A DNA stretch of 64,000 nucleotides from Ananas comosus (taxonomy: Eukaryota; Streptophyta; Magnoliopsida; Poales; Bromeliaceae). The DNA lies in NCBI RefSeq assembly GCF_001540865.1, contig NC_033635.1:3678231-3742230 (forward strand), in the 5' to 3' direction. The translations under genes were made by a program, and so were the position numbers. The notes beneath the pieces were generated by a model. It saw only the letters and a program-made list of their open reading frames with translations. It was not told the origin of the DNA and searched no databases. This document shows, piece after piece, positions 12,183 to 25,009 of the stretch; the stretch's first letter is position 1, and each line of letters starts with the position of its first letter.

Positions 12183-14988
12183 GATCAAACTTGATGGTAG
12201 TGAGCTGAGTCGGAGGTATCTTCTGTTCGAACTTTCTGCGTCGCCGGCTGATCGACGCGCCCCTCCGTTCTGCCCGTGCTAGCCTTCCGCCTTTAGAAGC
12301 GCTTATAGGAAGTTCAGTCACGGTTCTTGTAGCGCGAGAGACTAAACTCTATGGAGGGAGCTAGAGCTGAGCAAGAGGAGGTGCGTTCGGTTTGAGCCGC
12401 GCTGGGTTTAGTGAGGAAAACATCTACTTAGGTGGACGCCTCCACTCACTGACCTCGGTGGAAATAGACATTTTGTTCTCATTAACGTACAAGCCGGATT
12501 GAAAACTTTGTTGAAATGATAAGGCTTTTTCGTTGTACTTATCGTTAAGATCTAATTTCAAAAACGGTAAACGATTTGACAAGTTCCTCTCCTATATCAG
12601 ATAATCGTAAAGATCATATAAAAGTTTGTCAAAATGAGTTATCGTGAATACGTTTTTGACAAGTTCGATTTTCAGGTAAGGATAGCTCTTTTTACCATTT
12701 ATTACCGTATTAGTGTGATACTAGGATGACAGGTTCATAAGTGTTATTAAAGTGCATGAAAACCAACCAGACTGTGACCCTGTTCTTCCTTTCTTCTTGT
12801 CCTCTTTTGTTACTATTCTATTAACAGTTAACCGTCTACTATTTAATGATAAAAAGCTTTAAGGCACTGAGACTTTATTGTTTCTATTCTATTAATGTAC
12901 TTTTGAGAAATAAAAATATATGAAATCAAGCTACATATGTATATTAATTGGTTTAATGAGGGTTTAAGAAAGACTTGACTTAAAACTTAAAATTTCGGAC
13001 GTATCTCGTTTCGAACACTAACACTATTCTCTTCATTTAGTGAGGAGTGGACGTATCTCGTTTCGAAGAAGTTCACGACTTCGTAAACTGTCGCTGGAAC
13101 GGCTGCCCGATCTTAGTATTTGTCCCAGACGCTGAACTGAGAGTAGCCGTACGCGGCGAAGCAATGGACTTTATAGCTCATTTCTTAGCTATTCGTTGCT
13201 AATAATATTAGGTGGTATTTACCAATTGATAGGTTGGTAATGAAAAATTTCTAATAATAGTGGACCAACAAACTCTAATAATAGAAGTCAGTGATGGCGG
13301 AAGAGCAGTAGGCTTTAACTGCTTTAACTGCGGCTAAGAAGTCAATAAAGGAGGAGGTATCGAAAGCTTAATAGAGGCGGCGAAGGACGACTGAACTAGA
13401 GTCGGAAATAGACAAGCAGCACGTAACTGAGCGGTAGCAGCCTGCTAAGCGAGAGATGAAATCCTCGAAGTAACAGCACCGAGCATCGCTCAAGTGAGAC
13501 AACCGATAAGTGAAGTAGGAGTTGTTAGAGGAACAGCGTAAGAACTAGTAAAGGGCTGCTTTGGCACAGCCTCATGAGAACCGGAAGCGAGTCGAACCTA
13601 AGCGAGAAGAGCGACTTAAGAGAGAGATTTAGTCGCTTTAACCAGAGGAGCCACAAGAGAAAGAGCCGTTGCTTTATTCCAGACTTAGAGCTTCCGGAAT
13701 TCAGAACAAAGTTCAGGGGCTCTTTACTGAGCGGATAACACTTCGAGAGTACGGAAGATATATTGTTTAGGGAGCCGCCTTCACCTTGTTTTGGGACTAC
13801 CCATCTTAACAATAACAATGACAACAACAACAATAATAATAATAGTAGTAGAAAGGGACGTCCCAATAATGAGAGTAGACGAACAAGTATTCCTTCTAGT
13901 TTTCCTAAAGACGAACCATTCTCCTGGCTTCCTCGGCTTGGGCCTTAACACAGTAGACTTAGCTTTCCTTCTAGTTTTCCCAAAGAAGAGCCTCGCTTTT
14001 GGACTCCTTAAACCTGAACTTTAAAACTATTAAGGAGATACCATCCGTTTCTAAGTAATGGTAGGTTTAGTTAGTTTAAGAAAAGGTAAAGGCTAGAGTG
14101 CTTGAAGGAACGGGAGGAGGACCGTTAATTTAAAAGGTTAGAGACTAAGGAGAGCTAGAGTCTTCTGGGCTGCGAGTACTCTAAGAAAACTAGTAGGCGG
14201 CAGGTAAGGTGCTGAAATCGTACTAGTAGTAGGAAGAGAAGAACACGAGGAAGGAGAAGAAGAAGCAGGAGCAGAAGGAGTAGTAGCAGAAGAACTAAAA
14301 GTCAAAGAAGGAGCTACGATAATGGCAGAAGGCTAAGCGCTAGTACTCTGCTAACACAACTGCGGCGTAGTCTCGGCAGGAAGCTACGACGACTGCCGAC
14401 TCCTCGGAGTCTTAGGTTGTCTCCCACCTCGAGCAGTTCGTAGCCCTACTAGAGTCTCCGCAGCCTACTCCTATAGAGGCTGACTAGTCCGAGTGTTAGT
14501 CTTCGTCGAAGCGCTACTAGTTGTACTAGTTAGAGATGGAGATGGAATCCGAAAGGTGAAAAGAAAACTAGGAGGGGTTAGAGTGAACCATATAAAAGCA
14601 AGAAAGCTCTTTTTGGCACTAGTAGAAAGAGAGATTGGCTAAAAAAGAGCGATGCCGAGCGTTGATTTCGAGGAAGTACTACGAAAGAGTGTTCTCTTCG
14701 TAGGAAACGAAGTGGTAAATGTTCGGAAAATGGGAGGAGAAATCAAAGTCCGTGTAAACCAAGTGGTATTGAATTCTCCTCAGGCTCTTCTTGGCGCCAC
14801 GTATCTTAACATCCTTTACTTCGGTTGTCTTCTCGCTTTTAGCTTCCTTTTATGGACATATAATACTCCTCTTTTGTGTGTTATGTTTCTTACTTTCCTA
14901 CTAGGGCTTGTGTAGGCGCTGATCGGGAAGCGTATACTTAACCTTAAAAGAACTACATAGGGTGATAAAGGAAGCTTGGCTAGCGGTA
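12183..14988. CDS. Acidic membrane-anchored plant protein, At5g17910 type (mirror reading, right to left)
   Basis: Function not established; similar plant proteins carry only descriptive names. Right-to-left without complementing, coding exons are 14988-13263, 13166-13050 and 12466-12183, together 2127 nt and 708 residues, all GT-AG. Residues of about 30-75 form a hydrophobic stretch (HPFILCIVCFLLIIYR, then FALLLASFPTILCTAVLLG), likely a membrane hairpin or two segments. A long acidic low-complexity region follows, with an Asp/Glu run coded near 14170-14240. Then comes the family signature VVEWTADDQKNLM and ERNQRLENLIARRRARK, repeats of the motif NPFDLPY, an Asn-rich insert at about 13801-13850, and RRHESF. 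A leader intron acceptor lies at about 15026. Family membership rests on remembered similarity and is fairly strong. Confidence 0.88.
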
Positions 14989-16832
14989 ACGGCAGATAAT
15001 TCGACAGGTTAGATGTAATGTATTGGACTCTATAACCTTTGTTTTCTTCCTTATTACTCTGATTAAGATGTATTATATATATGTGTAATGTGATAAGTTA
15101 AGCAACACGCTTTTATTGCTTTTATTCCAAACGAAGTTCATTATGATTCAAGTACAACTTATCGACATCTTTTTATTAAGTACTCCTAGGTTCACTTGAT
15201 AATAATCCTTGGTGATAAAGTGATATATAACCTTGTTTGTAGAAATCCTAGGTTGCCCTACTTGGTTTACATCTTGTGTTTGAATGTAAGCATTGTATTT
15301 ATATTTTTGTGTTTGTTATGAAGCTATATTCGCATCAAAATAATAAGACTAAATCGAGCAATGTTAACGTTGTATGTTGGAGTGTTTTACTTTCGTGAAT
15401 CTTGATTATTAATGGACTATATAATAGCTGTAATCAATTTATTTTCAGCTTTATTTTGTAATGTATACCTAATGTTTAAACATGTTTTAAAAAAATTTTT
15501 TTCGAAATGCCTAAAATTTAGACATGGAGTCTTAGCACGTAACTTTTACTATAACTATCAACACTCTCTTCTTTAATTTACATAGTATAACGCTGAGAAA
15601 ACTTAGCTTAAAATTAGGAGTTTGATTATTCTTTATATATTATAACTAATTTATTCTTCTAAGTATATGGTTTTTAATCCTCTTCCACAAAGTTTCGGTT
15701 CTTTTAAACTCTTTTCGCTTACTTCCTTTCCTTATTAATGGGTAGTAGGAGAAGTAGTAGTAAAATGTGGTTTTTTTTTTTTTTCTTAAAAGTGTAGTAG
15801 TATAAATAATCTTTATTTAAAAAAAAAAAAATTTTTCTTCGCTCTCTTCTCCTATACTAATGGGTTTCGTAGGTGACCTTAAAATAACCTTACCTAGTAT
15901 TCGTATATAGTCTAATTTTATTATTATTTTCTTTTAAGACTCTAGAGGAGGATTGGAGAGAAAGAGAGAGAGAGAAAGAGAGAGTCTTTGTTTTTACTCG
16001 TGCTTAATACCCCGCCTTGGTGCCGATCTAAACCCGGGTGGTCCGTCGGTGCACAGTAGTGCAGTGTCCGACCCTAACAATACGCACCGGTAAAACGTTT
16101 GTTCCAGGAGGAGAGAAAGATTAAACGTTGCGTACCAGAGCTAAAACCTAAAAAAAAAAAGAAAAGACCTTAAACTCGGGCTTAAAGACGACTTTCCACT
16201 AAAAAAAAAAAAAAAAAAACCCCCAATTCTTTTGGAAAGAGTTTTGACGTTTTTGTCTTTTCTTTTTACTAGGATATAACGCTTTAATTTTATTATCACA
16301 TAAAGAGAAGAGTAACCGTAAATTAATAAGATTAAAAACAAAAGAAAAAAAGAAAACTTAAATTATCAAAGAGCTGTATAAAACAAGTTTACTTCCTATT
16401 ATTATACTTACTTTAAAGTATATCCTTTGAACAATGACCCAAACAAAGAAATTTGTAATGTCGACTAGTGAAGCAACGTAATAATCTTTTTCGTGGTTTA
16501 CTAGTTAATTTGTATAGCTGTAATTAGGTCGCAAAAGTAATTTTATTTTGTAAGTCTATCTTCCTTTTTTTCTTCTTCTCTCAAGACTAGGAGCGATTTG
16601 TCACAAATCTATATTAAAACATAGAGGTTAATTGGTTATTTATGGTGAATACTTGTGTTTTAAAATAGCCCGATTTTCTTTGATCGTGAGATTTCAATGT
16701 TTCATTACAAACCGGTGGTCTTATAACAAGTACATGTCGAAGTCGTCGTCGTAGGAGAAGAGACAACTAGTAAAGAAGGTTATTCTTCGGGACTTTAGAC
16801 TTTGTGAGCCTACAAAAGCCTAGAATTTCGCT
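14989..16832. other. Promoter, leader and leader intron of the At5g17910-like gene; 3' flank of ERGIC3 (mirrored)
   Basis: In the mirror reading the stretch holds the ERGIC3 3' UTR, then the upstream gene's promoter, GA-rich leader and a leader intron ending at a good acceptor (atatctcag) at about 15026. Homopolymer runs occur near 15770 and 16200. No other coding sequence is seen. Confidence 0.5.
16049..16054. promoter_or_regulatory. G-box in promoter of the At5g17910-like gene (mirror reading)
   Basis: Read right-to-left, the context is tgacgtgatgacacgtggc: a CACGTG core in an ABRE-like setting with an ACGT element next to it. It lies just upstream of a GA-rich leader (about 15955-15985) and roughly 1 kb from the start codon. 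CACGTG read backwards without complement is GTGCAC, so the printed sequence hides it. Confidence 0.5.
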
Positions 16833-17849
16833 AATACATATGAAAGGTTAGAGGTAGAAGAAGAACTAGCGGGCGACAGGTACCATATATTTGCGTAGCT
16901 ATTAAGGTCTTTGACACTTCTGTGGACCTGTAACAAGTATTCATTGGTTTTTAAGCCCAATTATTGAAATACTCGTTAGCATTCATAAGCCATTTTGACA
17001 TGATTAGGTATTTAGTCCAGCTTGGAGGTTGTTACCGTGTGTTCAATCAGTCTATCACTTCTTTCCTAGCCAAAAGAAGGCACTTCTAGTGGACGTTGTA
17101 TCCAAGGTCATTTGGAAACAGGTCTATAAAATTTTTTATCTTTGCGTTTATTTACTCCAACCCTAGTGTCACATAACCCTAATAAGTGCGTGCGTCTGAT
17201 TAATCGACGTTATATTGTCGTGGTTAGGTTCGTGGGGGCGCGCGCGTTTTTGTTGTGTGTGTGTGTGTGTGTTTTATTTTCTTTTTCTTTTTTTTTTTTG
17301 GATTCCTATTAAGAAAACGTAATATCTACAATTTATATTTTATAAAAAGATGAGTATAGATCGCTAAGAAGTGAAGATCAGAGATGGTCTGTGTAGTGTA
17401 TTGTGGTATTCTCTTCATCTACCCTGAATTTTAATAGTATAACTCTTGTCTATTTGGTTTGATCGACACGTAGTTCAGTCATTTTATAGTTCTTTAAGTA
17501 AGGTGGAGATTGTTTATATATCCGCATGCAATCTCCCCGACTAAATTTTCTCATTAAGACTTCTAAACTATACCCACTAAGAGTATAATCAGTATTATGG
17601 AAGCTGTTAAATCCTGTGATACGGTTAACTTTTCTAAACTTCTCGCCATAATTGTAATTCCTATAAAAATAAGTGGAATTAACCACTCTTCAGTATTTTC
17701 TTCTTATGCGGTCCTTGCCCGAATCCTATTTGTAAAGGTAGAGACTTCACGAGACAGTGACTCTTGACACCCAACTTTTTTTTATCTCCTTTCTTTCTTT
17801 CCTTTTACTCCGTAGTATTACACATGTTTTCCATTCTATATATTGTCCG

Positions 17850-17906
<57 letters not shown>

Positions 17907-20900
17907 TGAAATGGACCAACCTCACCTAAAACACGGGGGAATACAGTCACATTTAACACCCCTGTTGGACTCTTTCATTTCTTCTAGGAAGTTCTACGTG
18001 AGCGTACATTATAGTCTCGTATTTGTCGGATGGTCAGGCTAGTATATTCTACGTTATAGGTCTATTGTACTATAGCTGGTTCGTACCTCTTTTCTCGTAA
18101 TAGCAGGGGTCGGAAAATGTTCTAAATTGTAAAAGTTAACAATGATAAAGCAAGTATTTTAAACAGGAAAAAAGAAAAAGAAAAAAAAAAAGTGTTGGTA
18201 CGGGAAATCCCATTTTGTATATAAGTAGGGGTTTTTACCTAACTTTTGTAGCAGTATTAACGGTACATATACGAGTGCATCGACGGTAAAAAGATGTACC
18301 GTTAATACTTGTAAAGTAGGAAAAAGTTACATTACTTTTACATGTTATCTACGTTTCCAACTCCTAGTTAGACATCGGCACGATTTTATAACTCCTGGCG
18401 GTTACCTTAGATGGGTCTTATTTTCCTGATCGTATTGTCATTCCGGTTGTTAATGAGTGGAACTATTTCATGACTATACGGGGTCTACTACGAACGACAC
18501 AGGTCACGCGTGACTATACAAGTAACTTGACTAATCTTAATACTTATTTTCTTTGTTTTTTTTTCCTTGACATCTAAGGTTGAATGGGTAGTTCTCCTAA
18601 ATGTCGTGGACCCTTGAGGAAAGGCTTCCTGTCGAACAAATAAAACACTCATTAGACCATAAAAAGTTTATTTTCTCAGTAAAATATAGAAGTTAAATAG
18701 GTTGTTCAGTTTACTCAAGTACTTACGTTGAGTGTAACATTAAAAGACGAACTTTCCGGTTGTTTAGTACGTGTACCTGTAAACTAACTACCTTCGAAAA
18801 AGGTCGCCGTTTTACCTTTAAAGGTCGATGAAATGGTTGTAGGTTCTTGGGTACCTACAACGTAGGAAGGGGAACAAGGAGAAATTAGAAAAGTTAATTC
18901 GGGAGGGAGCACGTGATTGTATTTTGTTTCTGGTGTTCTAGTTTTAGTTTGTTTTCCCTCTAAAAGATTACAAAATACCTGCTTGTTTAATATTTTCCCC
19001 CGCCAGTCGTACTCTAACTCTAACCCATCCCAAAAACATTCATGTTATGATTTCACGTATTATCTTATTTAAGTCTCCCCAATAGACGTTAATCGCATTT
19101 ATATATATATCTAGTTATTTTCGAAGGTCTCTTTGTTAATATTTAATGATACCGGTTTGAACTATTAAATATCGTTAGTTTTCGAATTTAACAGGTTATA
19201 ACTATCAATATGGACCAGCTAATTAAGACCTAAACTGTTTGGGGTAGGAAATAAAGATATACGAAGTGCTTGAAGAAGTGTACTTAATGTCGTAACTAGT
19301 AGGTTGACGTAAATCTTTTTGTTAATAAAAACTCAAATGTCTTTTAGTTTGTCGGTTGCCGGTTCGTGTTTTCTTTGATAATTTTTTTTTGATTTGTGTC
19401 CTTTTTGTGTCACTTATTGATCCATAGTACTAAAGGATAAACGGTGGGACTTTATAACTTAGATTGTGTCGTTGAGGAGTTTGGTATATAAAAGTATGAA
19501 AACGGAACAAGGTCGTCACAACGAAGTGGTTATATTTAGTGAAACGATTATACGGTCGTTCCATTTTTGATTTTTGTCCAAAATTATAAAGTTCCCCCGT
19601 TATAATTATCCTCCCATAGTATACCAATTCGGTTTTTCCTTGTTAATTCGTGGATTTCTCTGCCGTAATTATAAATTTTTTTTTTTTGTTGACGTTGGTA
19701 TAAAGGTATGGCAAAGTCGTGGTATCGTCCTTGGTGTCATGCAGAGCAATACGAGTTCGGAGGGGGGTACAGAGACATCTCCGGAGAGTTAGATGTATTC
19801 TTTTTTTCCCATTCTTTAATATTAAAATTTGTTCCTTAAAGTTGGAGAATTACAGTATCAATGGTTCTTTAATCTTTATCACCGACTATAAAACGAATTT
19901 AAAAAAAAAGACCGTGAGACGTCCAAAAATAACGGGTTCAGTAATCCGTTAATTGTATTCGAGGATATTCCACGGATTCGCAAAGTTCCTCTCGTTTTGA
20001 AAAGTCTTCGATATGTTTTTCCGGTTTAAGTTTGTAACTACGGATGTAAGTATATTGGACGTATCACCGGTTTTTGTCCCTTTTTTTTTTCTCCTCCTTA
20101 AGAGTTCATATCTAATGTACGAATGTACGATTAGTATTCATGTTTTCAATGATTGGAAACCCCGTGGTTGTGGTGGAACAGAACTGGGTTATTGTAAAGG
20201 TTCTACCAGGTTGGAAAAGAAATCTTACAGTACGGAGATGTTCACCTGTCTATATTATGTACATCATATAAGAAACTTCAACGCCGATATATTTAGATGT
20301 CGTGATATATTAGTTAATTTCTGTTGTTTTCTCTTCCCACACTTGTATGATACAGGGTCACAACGAGGGGCGATTATAGGTAACATAGTTGTGAGTTTTC
20401 ACTCGTTCGTTATCGACCTTTTCATTATAGTTTGACGCCCTCTTGTTTTTCAGTAGTTATGAGCACCGTTTTTCTTACTTGTAAACTATACACGACTTTT
20501 TAAAAGTAGTATTCGGAGATATACTTACAGAGACTATATTTCCATACAGGTCATTTATATATATCTTATCAACGTTAAAGTTGGATTTACATCGTGAGTG
20601 TTCCGTTCACTTTGATATTGTTTGGATAATCATAGTAGATGAGTAGTATTCTCATCAATATTAAGCAATAATTTTAATCGTCCACTTTTCGTACTATAGT
20701 TCCTGAAGATGTATAAGAATGCTCAAACTTTGCCTCTATCTTTTCAATTCTGTTAGGTTTACATGAAGTTATTAATTAGTCGGGATTTTGGTTCGGTCGT
20801 TAAAGTTAAAATTGACTATCTTTCTTTCACTTCATGATTGTAACTGTGCATCAGAAAGCGGAGCACTACACAGTTGGTGGTTGAATCAGAGTCAACGACT

Positions 20901-21777
20901 CATTTTTTTATCAGGACCTTTTTTTCCTACTTTAACTCTTTACTACTAATCTAAGTGTGATATGTTCGTACATCCTATGTAGGTCCTTCCGCTGTTCTTG
21001 TGTTCATACGTAACTATACATCCATACGTTCTTCCATACGTTCTGAGTGGTCAAAGGTTCATACCGGATTATAAATTAATTCTCTGTGTTTCTCCTTAGG
21101 GTTTTACAGTCTAGTTCGAATATAGTATAAGTAGTTGGTAATCTATACTAGTGTCATGAAGTGATAGACCCTAATATGGTATATTACGGCGAGTACGTTT
21201 TGATAAAAGGGATTAACGTTATTTTGTGTTCGTGTGGTTTACGGAAGATGTACTGGTGATTTAGGCTAATATTTTATTCAACTATTTAGTTGTTTTTGTT
21301 AAGTTTTAGGTTAAAAATTATCTTGGGTGTTTCGTGGTTTTGGTTTTAGAAGCTTTTTAGGATGATATGTGTTGAGTTAGTTGGTATGCTTCCTCGTTAT
21401 GTGATGTATTACTCTACTTTTTTCCTCCTTTTTTCAATTTAGGGTTTGGTTTTTCGCAGAGTGAGCAGAGCTACCACTTCTCCTTTGTCATTTAGTTGTT
21501 TTTAGGTTAAAAATTCTGTTGGTTGTTGGGTTACCGGAGTTTTGGAGGCCCTTTAAGATGATGTCTCGCAGGTTACTTGGTAGGTTTCGTCGTTTGTGCG
21601 TTGTATCGCTCTAGTCTTCTCCGCTCCTTCGCAGAGTGAGCAGAGTCTCTACTTCTCCTTCTCGTACTGCTCTCGCCTCTGCTATCACTGCTACGGGGGC
21701 CTCTCGCACGCCGACATCTTCAGGAGCAACTAGAAGCCCATGCGCAGCTCCAAGAATTCGAACAACTCCTAGAGGTA
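16833..21777. CDS. ERGIC3/ERV46 ER-Golgi cargo receptor, 13 coding exons (mirror reading, right to left)
   Basis: Type II-like ERGIC protein that cycles in COPII/COPI vesicles with its ERV41 partner. Right-to-left without complementing, the coding exons are 21777-21639, 20914-20841, 20433-20350, 20236-20156, 19791-19711, 19305-19213, 18914-18735, 18654-18587, 18511-18460, 17967-17914, 17765-17676, 17091-17025 and 16924-16833. These sum to 1155 nt and 384 residues, the family's usual length, with all introns GT-AG and the frame kept throughout. It starts MEILNKLKNLDAYPKINEDF, followed by a membrane segment (TLSGGIVTIVSALVMLFLF). The luminal part contains DTMDISGEQH, RPLQRHGGRLEHNETYCG and CCNSCEEVREAY. 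A second membrane segment covers YLTNLCAIVGGVFTVSGIID, and the tail ends KKKMEIGKYT. The leader carries ctagggttt twice and a GA tract. A diverged duplication touches the first donor. Confidence 0.97.
21453..21645. repeat. Diverged tandem duplication over the ERGIC3 exon 1 donor (mirrored)
   Basis: Read right-to-left, the 18-base string gagacgagtgagacgctt spans the end of coding exon 1 and its GT donor (21645-21628). It recurs at 21470-21453 inside intron 1. The following intron sequences also resemble each other (both contain taaaaattggatttt and a ttgttgattta string). This suggests a duplication of about 175 bp that copied the splice donor. Confidence 0.6.
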
Positions 21778-24700
21778 GAGGTTTGTGATTAGGTTAGGTT
21801 AGCCCCTTTGTTTGGGATCGGCTTCGTTAGTTTGGGATCGTGGCGGGAGAGAGAGAGAGAGAGGGGTTTCTCCTTTAGATCCCAAAGGCCCCGCCTTTGT
21901 CACGAGGCTAGAGTCGCGCCGCCTCAGCGTCTCCTCCGCTGCGCAGCTGTGCGTTGCTCTCTCAGGAAACCGGGAAACTGGTGGCAGCATACTATAATTA
22001 ATTAATAAAGATATTATTACTAATTTTATATTCCGTTTACGATGTAACGATACGAATGTATGTTACATAGGCTATTACGTCGCCTACTCGTTATAACGCA
22101 TTTTAACGCATGCACCGTCTATTAGTCACCTAGCCATAACATATGAAACAGGTGCAGCCTAAGGTGGCTTCGTAGCCGAACTCCAGTCCATGTAATACTG
22201 CATGGGTATCATAATCAGAAGCATAACTAACTCGCACATCGCGCCCCTCTAAATGACGACGGGAAAACATCCGACGATTACCGTAAAAGGGGAAAAAATT
22301 GGAAAAAAAAAAAGGGAGAGTAAGTGGAAAAAAAAAAAATTAAATAATAGTAAAACAAATAAATAAATAAAACTTCTTCGTGAGTCTTATTATTAGAGCA
22401 AAAGCCTACAGAACCTATAGTAATTTTGTTAAACTTGGTAGAATTTTAGTGCCATAATAACGTGATCTTAGAATTTAAAATTCATAATCCCCTAAAAATA
22501 AAAAACCCAATGAAACCTACGTGAAAAACCTATAAAATAACCCCTATTAAAACCCCATTTGACCTATTACTAGATCTTTTCAACGTTTCGAGTTGAACAC
22601 TCTTGTCTTAGTTTATTATGATAGGATATTTTGATAAAGTGTTTATTAGGTTTACCTCGCATCATTAACCTAATGTACTCGAGTGATAAAGGAAAAAACC
22701 TTTGAGAAATGTATATTGAACCTCCTAAAATGTGCGCGTTAATTAACGTCGTATACGCAGCCTGGTAAATCATGCTTTTACCACGATACCTATATATCTT
22801 TATGTATTAATTTTTTCTTTTTCTATATAAAATGTCATTGATCATAAAATTTTACGGTAAATGTTCGTTCGTTTATCTTCCCGTTTTTCGTAAAATGAGA
22901 TAGTTTTATTATTACTGAACAGAATAAATGAATCGTAGTGTCACGTACAGAGGTAAGTGGTGATTACCTCTTTAATTTGGACGTCCAAATTATTTTATAA
23001 TTACTTTAAATTTGGACGCTCTTTAAGAGTAGACGAACCTCTTTCTGTTGATAAAGAAAGGAGAAACTCTATTAGTAAATATGAGACAAACCTACCTCTC
23101 TTATTTTCCTTTTTTTTTTATTTCTTTTTTTTCTCTCTCTTTGCAAAAATGGACACTTTTCTCCCTTTCTTTTTCTTTTTCTTTGATTTTTATGTGATGA
23201 TGGTATATTTCAAAATGTATAAATCTTGCCTTTTCTCTTTAGGTATGTACTATGTGTTCGGTGTTTAAAACGATTTGATACTTTCAAACCTAGTGGATGT
23301 ACCTTGACTTTCTTTGTTTTTTTGTGTTTACTTTTCGATGTTGTCCTTAATGTACTTTGGATTTCGTGTTGTACGGGGCTTAAAACAGCTTTTCGGGATT
23401 ACCAAAAGTGGTTAAATTGATGTTCAGTGGTATATTAAATTCCTTATGGACGTACCAAGCCTGTAAGATGTCAGGATTTCAATCCTAGATAATCGCTTTA
23501 AAATCAAACTAAGAGTTGTAAAGTTCAAAACGTTAAACGTAGGGAATAGAAGCTCAAGAAAACGTTAGAATCATGAGGATATTTAAACGAACAATATTAC
23601 TTACCTTTAAAAGGTCAATTGACGGTGTATTAGTGGTGAACCTACCTCAATGTACCACAAATACCTCTATGATGGTGGGTAAAATTGTTTCTATAAATTT
23701 CCTGATTCTGACTATATCTTTTGTTTTAAAGCCCTGGGTTAACATTATGAACTTTCGAGCTCATGTTGTTCACGTTAGATGGTTATTGAACTATAGGTCA
23801 CAACGTTTACTAATACGCGGTAGAGTGACAAGAACAGTGGTATGTTTAGTGTTGGGGCAGCAAAGTCCTTCCGTTTCATTAGACCATCTCTTTTTTTTAG
23901 GTTTTAATCATTCTGTTAATATTAATTTGACAGTTCATACGTAGAGAACAGCAATAATTGTGAGTTTTTTCGCTCTGTGTATTTCGCGAACTATAGGATG
24001 CGTGTTTTTATTAGTAAAATTAAAAGATTCGGCAGTATCTCATTTATACAACAAAACGTTTCTCCGTCTACTGTTCATATATATTAATGGTGATCGTGTC
24101 TTTTTTCTCTACTTTAGGCCCCTCTTTATACGATAAGTTCTAATCGATCGTATACGTGTGTGTTAAGTTAATGTTTAACGGCTACAAACATAGACTTTCT
24201 TCTGAGACCGTGTTTTACGCCACTATCTTCTCTAAAGAGGTTTATATACTTATAACCTCTTATAGGAGAACAAATATGTACAAATATTCTATAATGAAGG
24301 CTTCATTGATAAGGCTCACGAGTTTACGAGAGTGTTTGAATGGTTTAGTCTCTTCGAATGAAATGATCTGAAAAATGGTATTTGTCAATTCTGGCTGGAT
24401 TTTGCCCTTACTAATAAAAAGTAAAACCTCATAGTTTCATGTCATCCGGGCCAAATTCGAAGTTCCTACTTCTCTAACTTGCCATTTTCACTTACCAATA
24501 CATGTGCTATAGCGTCTTAACTTAAGAAAGACGCTTTAATTAACTAGGTCTGATTGTAACTTAGTCTGATTGGTTTTCTCCAGTGCTTGATCTTTTTTAA
24601 ATTCTAACGAACTAATAACCATAGTGAATCTTTATTGATGATCTTGTACTTTTTTTTCATTCATAACGAACCAATTGTTCTTTGGTTTACCCAACTTGAT

Positions 24701-25009
24701 GTCTTTATCTTCCTTCGTTCTTGTCACGATGTATTATCATAATAGATAGTTCGGCACTTTTTCTAAGTTGTTTTCTGTTCGTTTATGTGATAGATAAAAT
24801 GCAGTTCGTTATTTTTCTTGATTTAAAGATCTTTTTAAGATTTCCTAGTTATCGTTATCGAAATCCTTGACATGCCGAATATTAGATGTCTATCTTTCAA
24901 GTTCCGTATCTTCTAGTAATAAACATTGTTGTAATGGTCTTTTTTCTTCATTTTCTTTATGGTCTATATTCAATTACGTGTTTAATATCAGCAGTTAGGA
25001 CACTTTCCT
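21778..25009. other. Intergenic: ERGIC3 leader/promoter and SUVH 3' flank (mirrored)
   Basis: In the mirror reading, 21778-21990 is the GC-rich ERGIC3 leader. About 22140-22260 is a GC-richer promoter block, and 24900-25009 is the SUVH 3' UTR. Poly-A and poly-T tracts lie near 22300-22345 and 23110-23180. A block at about 23600-23900 has modest open frames in the mirror reading, but no recognisable protein. No further gene can be supported. Confidence 0.45.

Noticed and set aside
13525..13866. Leu/Ser-rich 113-codon frame on the minus strand
   Set aside because: Shadow of the mirrored At5g17910-like exon 1, including its Asn codon repeat.
20013..20435. 140-codon open frame on the plus strand
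   Set aside because: It covers mirrored ERGIC3 exons 3 and 4 and their introns; the printed frame is meaningless.
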